Part shown: piece by piece, positions 25,101 through 30,779 of the stretch | Layout of the letters: each line of letters opens with the position of its first letter | How positions within the stretch are numbered: position 1 is the first letter of the stretch | Assembly (NCBI GenBank): GCA_013043945.1 | Contig: JABEUW010000007.1 | Location: forward strand, 1 to 38,235 | DNA length: 38,235 bases | Source: Vulcanimicrobiota bacterium | GTDB taxonomy: Bacteria > Vulcanimicrobiota > Vulcanimicrobiia > Vulcanimicrobiales > Vulcanimicrobiaceae | Direction of reading: 5' to 3' | Position numbers and translations under genes: made by a program | Notes under the pieces: generated by a model | Told to the model about the DNA's origin: nothing | Database searches by the model: none | Seen by the model: only the letters and a program-made list of their open reading frames with translations

Positions 25101-25327
25101 ACCCGTGGTGGAACCCGGCGGTGGAGCGCCAGGCGACCGACCGCGCGCATCGCATCGGTCAAGAGCAGCACGTTTTCGTCTATAAGCTTATCGCCGAGGG
25201 CACCGTCGAAGAACGGATTCTCGAGTTACAGGCGCGCAAGGGCGAACTCGCTGCGAGCCAATTCGCCGATGCATCGAGCGCGCCGCTACCACTCGATGCC
25301 GCCGATATCGAGCGTCTCTTCAGCTAA
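22103..25327 (+). CDS. SWIM zinc-finger SNF2/SWI2 helicase-like ATPase
   Basis: A 1074-aa DNA translocase of the bacterial SNF2 group. The SWIM zinc finger is at residues 70-80 (C70, C72, C78, H80 in CSCPVGSNCKH). A long middle region of unknown structure follows. Then come the SNF2 ATPase motifs: GGILADDMGLGKT near 633-645 (Walker A), LDEAQAIKN near 735 (Walker B, DEAQ variant), AMTGTPIENNLEELWS, LLFSQFTSMLDL near 926, and the C-terminal helicase block WWNPAVERQATDRAHRIGQ near 1000. It would use ATP to move along duplex DNA or displace proteins such as RNA polymerase. It starts 30 bases after hyfI with an aagggaagagg site, so it may be read with the hydrogenase operon. The lipoprotein gene downstream follows after two bases. 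Confidence 0.95.
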   Translation: MHLDLTVLQASFDAPTLTRGRDYFERRRVLQLEVGAEAIDARVIGTQQQPYSVHVRAVGSNGTTRLLARCSCPVGSNCKHAAAVALAAIAARSTGRKRDAADGAIESWIENVNAVTANKRRELHREHVRYVISIEERFFVPSFSLQAFVVPLLRSGALGTARRYELQHLAAGSAKHLQPLDRTIGRLVGASGLLGGMNALSPTILGTLLELLVDSERVHWQTLENEAIRREDLPDARMAWRIDDDERQRPHLLGRPGSVLVGAIPLWYVDPDRNVAGRAQSDLAPDLAAVLAGAPAMTAEHAKRVQVALRRVFSSAAIDGPQAQLDVRVIERDPIPVLHLGRARTGATADLEFLYGDNRISPDSNESEFRIAEGEGGALWPRQRAFEERASERLHAIGFLAIPRSFEFENEERRAIFRLGAEESSYAWARFLGYTAPLLRTEGWRVEIDAEFPHEIVEFSEDWQADIEPDAHRTGWFEIDLGIEVDGERIPLLPIIVEALAANGIAATDDLSAIASRSEPIFGRLPSGAYVALPPARVARVLATLVDLFDGEHALVEGERIALPAARAISLAEIDGTILRRGAVTDAFGGFIEGLNDLGAHAPVLPGNFHAELRPYQRDGVAWMQLLRTHGFGGILADDMGLGKTVQLLAHVAMEKAAGRLRKPVLIVAPTSVVPNWRAEITRFTPELRVLVLSGPDRARYFSEIANVDVVLSTYALLVRDAEELHAHEWSIAVLDEAQAIKNPRAKAAISATKLHAEQRVAMTGTPIENNLEELWSIYAFALPGLLGTRSSFARFFRTPIEKRGDVLRRSALGKRLHPFLMRRTKEDVARDLPEKTEIVHRIELGGAQRDLYETIRLAMHKRVRDEVAKRGLARSRIVVLDALLKLRQVCCDPRLLDLEAARSVKESQKLDALFEMLESLIADGRRILLFSQFTSMLDLIKPELAKRDMPFVEIRGATRDRETPVKRFQNREVPLFLISLKAGGTGLNLTAADTVIHYDPWWNPAVERQATDRAHRIGQEQHVFVYKLIAEGTVEERILELQARKGELAASQFADASSAPLPLDAADIERLFS

Positions 25328-25329
25328 GC

Positions 25330-26238
25330 ATGCTCGAGAGATTCGTGCTACGCAAGAACTGCGTCGCCGTCGCGCTCGTGCTGATGCTTTCGCTCGCAGG
25401 GTGCGGTGGAGCTGGTGGAAGCGGTGGAGGGAGCGCGAACGTACTCCCCAGCTCCGCGCCTTCGCCGATTGCATCGAGCGGCGCGACACCGCAGTACGTC
25501 GGGTATTGGGACGACTGGGAGCAAACGCCCTGGAGCGCAGTCCCGCGGGGTGTCACGACACTCATCTATGCCTTCGATTTCGTCGCCGGGCACAGCGTGG
25601 TACCCGACGGCAATTCGCCGGGCTACCTAACCGCCGCTGCGGTCGCCGCACTCCACCAGCGCGGCATAAAAGTCTTGCTCTCGCTCGGCGGCGGGAGCCC
25701 TTCGACGGCATTCGTTTTCGACGGCGATACGAAAGACTTTGAGACGAACCTGATCTCCGTGCTGCAGCAGTACGGTTTCGACGGCGTCGATTTCGACGAC
25801 GAATCGGGGACGCAGGCTCAACGCGTTGCCGCATTGGAGAGCTTGATTCCCGCAACCCGCGCGGCATTTACCGCCAACGGCATCGGCAACGATCTCATTA
25901 CGCTCGCGGCCTTCGATACGCCGACGAGCTTTGGAGATGGAACCGTGCTCGCCGCACCCGGCGTCGCTGGCGCGCTCTCCTGGGTGAACGTCATGAGTTA
26001 CGATTACACGGCGGCACAGAGCGATCTCGCAAGCTTTGCGCTCGTGTTTCCGCCGGCCCAGTTGATGCTTGGGAGCGATATTGATGGGGACGTGCCGATT
26101 CCATCGAATGCAACGCTCGAATCGCTCGCAGCCTGGGTGAAGAATAACGGCTACGGCGGAATGATGGTTTGGACCGTCAACGACGCAACCGTCGCCCAAA
26201 ACCAGGCGATTGAAAACGGGTTGACGACCGGGAAATAG
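25330..26238 (+). CDS. GH18-like (chitinase-family) lipoprotein
   Basis: A 302-aa lipoprotein: lipobox LAGC with C25, then a Gly/Ser/Pro linker to about residue 50. The barrel has the GH18 landmarks: VGYWDDW at strand 1, LLSLGGGS at strand 3, the catalytic DGVDFDDE (acid E158) at strand 4, NVMSYDY at strand 6 and MMVWTVNDA at strand 8. The active-site acid and its helper aspartates are all present, so hydrolysis of chitin, peptidoglycan or another N-acetylglucosamine polymer is plausible; it could also be an endoglycosidase. The barrel is compact and lacks the insertion domain of large chitinases. The gene starts two bases after the SNF2 stop. It is followed by a VPS10-like gene and a GH114 lipoprotein gene, suggesting a surface glycan-degrading set. 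Confidence 0.9.
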   Translation: MLERFVLRKNCVAVALVLMLSLAGCGGAGGSGGGSANVLPSSAPSPIASSGATPQYVGYWDDWEQTPWSAVPRGVTTLIYAFDFVAGHSVVPDGNSPGYLTAAAVAALHQRGIKVLLSLGGGSPSTAFVFDGDTKDFETNLISVLQQYGFDGVDFDDESGTQAQRVAALESLIPATRAAFTANGIGNDLITLAAFDTPTSFGDGTVLAAPGVAGALSWVNVMSYDYTAAQSDLASFALVFPPAQLMLGSDIDGDVPIPSNATLESLAAWVKNNGYGGMMVWTVNDATVAQNQAIENGLTTGK

Positions 26239-26259
26239 CCTCGCCGCGACGTAACCTCC

Positions 26260-26275
26260 GGAGTTGGAGGACTCC
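26260..26275 (+). promoter_or_regulatory. Hairpin presenting or hiding the ribosome site of VPS10-like copy 3
   Basis: ggagt (26260-26264) and actcc (26271-26275) can pair across a tggagg loop that contains the Shine-Dalgarno sequence of the GTG at 26278. The stem is only five base pairs. It could modulate translation of the third propeller gene, but this is only an inference from geometry. Confidence 0.35.
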
Positions 26276-26277
26276 CC

Positions 26278-29200
26278 GTGAAACGTTGGTGGTTACTACC
26301 CGGCGCGTTGATCGCCCTCATCCCTCTCGCTACGCTCGGCGCGGCGCGCTTGCCTCGGTCGCCGTATGCTGCGCTCGCTTTTCGATCGATCGGGCCGGCG
26401 ATCGCCGGCGGCCGCGTTCCAGCCGTCGCTGGAAGTGCGCAACATCCGAACCTCTATTATATCGGCACCGCGGGTGGTGGAGTGTGGAAGAGCGTCAACG
26501 GCGGGGCAACCTGGAGCGACGTTTTTGCGAAGGAACCCGTCGCATCGATCGGGGCGATTGCGATCGATCCGCGCAACGCGAAGACCGTCTGGGTCGGTAC
26601 CGGCGAGAGCAACCCGCGCAACGACGTCATTCGTGGAGATGGCCTCTATAAGAGCATCGACGGCGGCAAAACCTGGAAGAACGTCGGTTTGCGCGAGAGC
26701 GGACATATCGCGGCGATCGTCGTCGACCCAACCGATTCCAATCACGTTGTCGTTGCCGTTCTCGGCGATGTCTTTCGCGATAGCCTCCATCGCGGCGTCT
26801 ACGTCACCTTCGACGGGGGAAAGAGCTGGGAAAAAACGCTCTACCTCGCTCCCGATAGCGGTGCGAGCGACCTCGCGATGGATCCGAAGGATCCGCAGAT
26901 TCTTTATGCGGGCATGTGGGAGTTTCGTCGTCAACCCTGGACCTTTTCGAGCGGTGGCCCCCACGGCGGCCTCTATAAATCCGTCGACGGCGGGAAGAGT
27001 TGGAAGCGTATCGTGGGCAATGGTTTTCCCACGGGGATCACCGGACGCATCGGTCTCGCAATCGCGCCGAGCAATCCGAAACGCATCTATGCGTTGATTC
27101 AATCGCGGAAGGGCGTACTCTGGCGCTCGGACGATGCCGGAACGCATTGGACGCGACTCTTCTCGGGGACGCTGATCGACCAGCGACCGTTCTATTTTAC
27201 CCACCTTGCCGTCGATCCCAAAAATGAAAATCGCGTCTATACGCTCTCGATGAATCTTGCTCTGAGCACCGATGCCGGAAAAACGTTCAAACGCTTCGGG
27301 CGCGGCGTGCACGCCGATGCGCACGCGATTTGGATCGACCCTTCCAACGGCAAGCGCTTTATGATCGGCGACGATGGCGGCTTCGCACTAACGCTCGACC
27401 GCGGCAAGCATTTCACGTTCACGCGCAATCTCCCGATCGAGCAGGTCTACCACGTTGGGCTCTCCACCGCTCGTCCCTTTATGCTCTGTGCGGCGCTGCA
27501 AGATAACGAAGCGTTCTGCGGGCCTTCGAATTCGCGATCGTTCGACGGTATTACCGGGCGCGACTGGCGCGTAACGGTCGGCGGCGACGGGATGTGGGCG
27601 GTGCCCGACCCGGCGAATTCACGCTACGTGTTCGCCGATTCCGAAGACGGCTATTTGATACGCTACGATTGGAAGGATGAAGATTTCCGATACGTCGGCC
27701 CCTACAACGCGACCTCGGCGGCTCGCTTCGATTTGCGTCTCGCCAAGTATCGCTTTAATTGGGATTCGCCGATCGCCTTCGCGCCTTGGAACCCGCACGT
27801 CATGTGGTACGGCGGCGACGTCGTCTTTCAGAGCACGGATCGCGGCGAGCACTGGGTGGCGATTAGCCCCGATCTCACGTTGAATATAAAATCGCACCAA
27901 GCGCCATCGGGTGGTCCGATTACCAAGGATGTCTTCGGCACCGAATACTCCGACACGATTCTCGATATCGAGGGCTCGACGGTTGCGAAGGGCGAGATCT
28001 GGGTCGGCACCGACGACGGCCTCGTGCAGCTCACGCGCGACGGAGGCAAAACGTGGGAAAATGTCACGCCCCCCGGCCTCGCGCCGTTCGGGCGCGTGGA
28101 GACGGTCGCTCCCTCACCCTTCGCCGCCGGTACCGCATACGCCGTCCTCGATCGGCATCGCTCCGGCGACGACGCACCGTACGCGTTCGTCACGACCGAT
28201 TTCGGTAAACATTGGCGCAAAATCGTCGCGGGGATACCGCCGACGCAATTCGTGCGGACGATTCGCCCCGACCCGGTCAATCCGCACGTGTTGTATCTGG
28301 GCACCGATCGCGGCCTCTATATCAGTTTCGACGGCGGAACGCGTTGGCAGAATCTGCGCAACAACATTCCGGTCACAAGCTTCCGCGATCTTCGCATCGC
28401 ACCACGCGAACGCGACCTCGTTGCTGCAACGCATGGCCGCGGCCTCTGGATCTTCGACGACCTGACGCCGCTCGAACGCCTTCGGGCAGCACAACGCGCG
28501 GGCTTCATGCTCTTTCACCCGCGGACGACCTACCGATGGGTGCTGCACTCAAACCAAGAGGGGCTCTACGGACGATTCTCCGGGAAGAATCCCCCGGCGG
28601 GTGCGCTGATTTCGTACTACCAACGCACGGCTTCGACGACGCCGCCGACCCTGCAGATCTACGACGCAGCGGGTCATCTGGTGCGCACGATCTTCGGCAC
28701 GCATAAGGTCGGGAAAAAACACGTCGCGCGCATTTCGAATCGGCCCGGTATCAATCGTTACGTCTGGGATCTCAACGCAACGCCGGCGTTGCAATGGAAG
28801 GGCGCAGCACCAGCCTTTCGCGTGCAGTCGGGGCCACCGGTTCCACCGGGAGTCTACACGCTGCGGCTCACCGCCGACGGGCATACGGCCGCGACCACGG
28901 TGACGCTGAAAGCCGATCCACGCTCGCCGTGGAGGCAAGCCGATTACGAACGCGCCTTTCGCTTCAACCTTCGATACGTGGACGTGACCTCGGCGATCGA
29001 CAGAGTGCTCAATAACCTTGATGCGATGGGGAGGTCGCTCGGCAAAGCGCGAGCGTCAACGCGCGATGCAGCCCTGCGCGCGGCGATCGAGAGCGCGATG
29101 AAGGAGCGGAGCGCCGTCTTTGCGGCATTTACCGCGAACTACCGCAACGGCGAAGATTTCGCGCTTCGTGCGGGATCGTTGCGCGAAGACTTGCCCGCGG

Positions 29201-29388
29201 GGCTCAGCTTCTCTCTCCACCCACCGACGGCGGCCGACCTCGCATTCGATCGCGCCTTCGAATTGCGCTATCGAAGCGCGATGAAGCGCTACGCTGCATT
29301 GCTCACCGGTGTCATCGAGCCGCTGCAAGCGAGATTGAAGGCAGCGCATCTGCCCGGTATCGAAGGCGCTCGCCCGGTCTCGCCGTGA
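26278..29388 (+). CDS. Secreted VPS10/BNR beta-propeller protein, copy 3
   Basis: A 1036-aa secreted paralogue of copies 1 and 2, starting with GTG at 26278 and a signal peptide ending near LATLGAARLP. It has the same opening (IGPAIAGGRVPAVAG, YIGTAGGGVWKSVNGG, WVGTGESNPRNDVIRG) and a full set of Asp-box repeats (IDGGKTWKNVG, FDGGKSWEKT, VDGGKSWKRI and others). The cysteine pair is C-AALQDNEAF-C. YRFNWDSPIAFAPWNPH is shared, and the C-terminal beta-domain GINRYVWDLN is followed by a helical region. Unlike copies 1 and 2, it sits between two glycosidase lipoprotein genes (GH18-like upstream, GH114 seven bases downstream). This is the best clue that the family binds or processes extracellular polysaccharide. 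No catalytic residue can be assigned. Confidence 0.9.
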   Translation: MKRWWLLPGALIALIPLATLGAARLPRSPYAALAFRSIGPAIAGGRVPAVAGSAQHPNLYYIGTAGGGVWKSVNGGATWSDVFAKEPVASIGAIAIDPRNAKTVWVGTGESNPRNDVIRGDGLYKSIDGGKTWKNVGLRESGHIAAIVVDPTDSNHVVVAVLGDVFRDSLHRGVYVTFDGGKSWEKTLYLAPDSGASDLAMDPKDPQILYAGMWEFRRQPWTFSSGGPHGGLYKSVDGGKSWKRIVGNGFPTGITGRIGLAIAPSNPKRIYALIQSRKGVLWRSDDAGTHWTRLFSGTLIDQRPFYFTHLAVDPKNENRVYTLSMNLALSTDAGKTFKRFGRGVHADAHAIWIDPSNGKRFMIGDDGGFALTLDRGKHFTFTRNLPIEQVYHVGLSTARPFMLCAALQDNEAFCGPSNSRSFDGITGRDWRVTVGGDGMWAVPDPANSRYVFADSEDGYLIRYDWKDEDFRYVGPYNATSAARFDLRLAKYRFNWDSPIAFAPWNPHVMWYGGDVVFQSTDRGEHWVAISPDLTLNIKSHQAPSGGPITKDVFGTEYSDTILDIEGSTVAKGEIWVGTDDGLVQLTRDGGKTWENVTPPGLAPFGRVETVAPSPFAAGTAYAVLDRHRSGDDAPYAFVTTDFGKHWRKIVAGIPPTQFVRTIRPDPVNPHVLYLGTDRGLYISFDGGTRWQNLRNNIPVTSFRDLRIAPRERDLVAATHGRGLWIFDDLTPLERLRAAQRAGFMLFHPRTTYRWVLHSNQEGLYGRFSGKNPPAGALISYYQRTASTTPPTLQIYDAAGHLVRTIFGTHKVGKKHVARISNRPGINRYVWDLNATPALQWKGAAPAFRVQSGPPVPPGVYTLRLTADGHTAATTVTLKADPRSPWRQADYERAFRFNLRYVDVTSAIDRVLNNLDAMGRSLGKARASTRDAALRAAIESAMKERSAVFAAFTANYRNGEDFALRAGSLREDLPAGLSFSLHPPTAADLAFDRAFELRYRSAMKRYAALLTGVIEPLQARLKAAHLPGIEGARPVSP

Positions 29389-29395
29389 CGCAGTA

Positions 29396-30238
29396 GTGCA
29401 AGCGAACGCGCTTCGAGTCGCCTACTTCGTTGCGGCGATCGCCTTGCTTGCAGCCTGTGGAACGGGGGGAACGACCGGCGGCTCCGGTACGGCACCGCCT
29501 GCGAGCCCGAGCGCGACGTGGTGGCTACCCGCAGCGGGATCGAGTTTTCAGTACGATCTTAGCCAGGCGGGGCTCCCGTCGCCGGGAGCCTCGATCGAAG
29601 ACATCGATTGGGAGGCAACGACGGCGAGCGAGGTCGCAACGTTGCATGCTGCGGGAGCGCATGCGGTCTGTTACGTCGATGCAGGAAGTTACGAAAATTG
29701 GCGTCCCGATGCCGCAAGCTTTCCCGCCGTCGTTCTCGGAAACACCTATGCCGGTTATCCGAACGAGCGTTGGCTCGATATCCGGCGCATCGATCTGCTC
29801 GCGCCGATTATGGATGCGCGTATCGCGACGTGCCGAGCAAAGGGCTTTGACGGCGTCGAATTCGATAACGTCGACGGGTACGATAACAATACCGGATTTC
29901 CACTTACGCTCCAAGACGACGAAACCTATCTCGCGAATCTCGCCGCATTCGCGCACGCCAACGGGCTGGCAGTCGGGCTCAAAAATGCGCCGGAGATGTT
30001 GCCCGCGATGGCTTCGACCGTCGACTTCGCGATAAACGAGAGCTGTTGGGCACAAGGCTGGTGCGCGCAGGATGCGCCGCTCCGCGCACAACACAAATTC
30101 ATCGTCGATGTCGAATACGACGACGTGACGAGTGCGGCGCAGTTTACTTCGGCCTTTTGCCCAGCCGCCGCCGCGCTCGGCGATACGACGATTCTGAAGC
30201 ACCCGACGCTCGACGCCTGGATTCTCACCTGTCCGTAG
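29396..30238 (+). CDS. GH114-family lipoprotein (polygalactosaminidase-like)
   Basis: A 280-aa lipoprotein with lipobox LAAC (C21), a Gly/Thr-rich linker, then a compact TIM barrel of the GH114 family (endo-alpha-1,4-polygalactosaminidase type). Matches in order are WEATTASEVATLHAAGAHAV, CYVDAGSYENWRPDA, the NERWLDIRRID block, KGFDGVEFDNVDGYDNNTGF with the acidic active-site residues, GLAVGLKNAPEM, and FAINESCWAQGWC. Known members cleave galactosamine-containing exopolysaccharides; related domains occur in PelA. Here it would act at the cell surface. The GTG start is seven bases after the VPS10-like stop, so the two are co-transcribed. The exact polymer is not predictable. Confidence 0.9.
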   Translation: MQANALRVAYFVAAIALLAACGTGGTTGGSGTAPPASPSATWWLPAAGSSFQYDLSQAGLPSPGASIEDIDWEATTASEVATLHAAGAHAVCYVDAGSYENWRPDAASFPAVVLGNTYAGYPNERWLDIRRIDLLAPIMDARIATCRAKGFDGVEFDNVDGYDNNTGFPLTLQDDETYLANLAAFAHANGLAVGLKNAPEMLPAMASTVDFAINESCWAQGWCAQDAPLRAQHKFIVDVEYDDVTSAAQFTSAFCPAAAALGDTTILKHPTLDAWILTCP

Positions 30239-30253
30239 CTTCGGAGCGAACTT

Positions 30254-30676
30254 TTATCCGGTCTTAATGCGTTTGCTGCGACCGGTGGTGTGCGGCGCCT
30301 TCCCGCGTAACGGCTCGAAGCGCCCTCCCGAATTGCGAGCGATGATGACCGCGCACGCAGCGCCGGCGATCGAATCGTTCATCACGCGTTCGACGAGTTC
30401 GAAACTTCCATCGACGTGAATGCGTGCGGCCGCTGCAAAGCGGCGGTCGGGCGAGGCGGCAAGATGTTCGAGCCGTTCTATCAGCGCGACTCGCGCAACC
30501 GGGGCCTCGCCCTCGAAAAGACAGAACTCGGTGCCGCGTGCGGCGGGGCGGGTGCGAATCTCGCCTGCGGGTTCGCTCGTGGTGCCCGTTCGTAAAAAGA
30601 CGCACTCGCCCTCGCAGGTGCGGAGCGCGGCGAGAACGCCGGGCCAATGGAGACTTTTCGGAGCCGATCGCTGCAT
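30254..30676 (-). CDS. Hypothetical 140-aa protein
   Basis: No family is recognised. The protein is soluble, mixed alpha/beta, with two cysteines early (RTCEGECVFLRTG) and a basic tail (GRSKRIKTG). It contains stretches that look like folded strands (GTEFCLFEGEAPVARVALIE, FELVERVMNDSIAGAACAVI). ATG at 30676 has a gaaaggcgaga ribosome site close upstream. The frame shows sensible amino-acid use, while the overlapping frame at 30264-30722 is Arg-rich and looks like a shadow. It is convergent with the GH114 gene (15 bases between stops) and divergent from the fourth VPS10-like gene. An isolated unknown; real gene likely. Confidence 0.6.
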   Translation of the reverse strand: MQRSAPKSLHWPGVLAALRTCEGECVFLRTGTTSEPAGEIRTRPAARGTEFCLFEGEAPVARVALIERLEHLAASPDRRFAAAARIHVDGSFELVERVMNDSIAGAACAVIIARNSGGRFEPLRGKAPHTTGRSKRIKTG

Positions 30677-30779
30677 GATCTCGCCTTTCGCGAAGCCGTA
30701 AGGAGCGGCCTATCGGCGGCAAACGTGCAGAAGAGATATCGAGCGGCGAGACGAAGGGTTCGCTGGACGGAGGTGCTCG

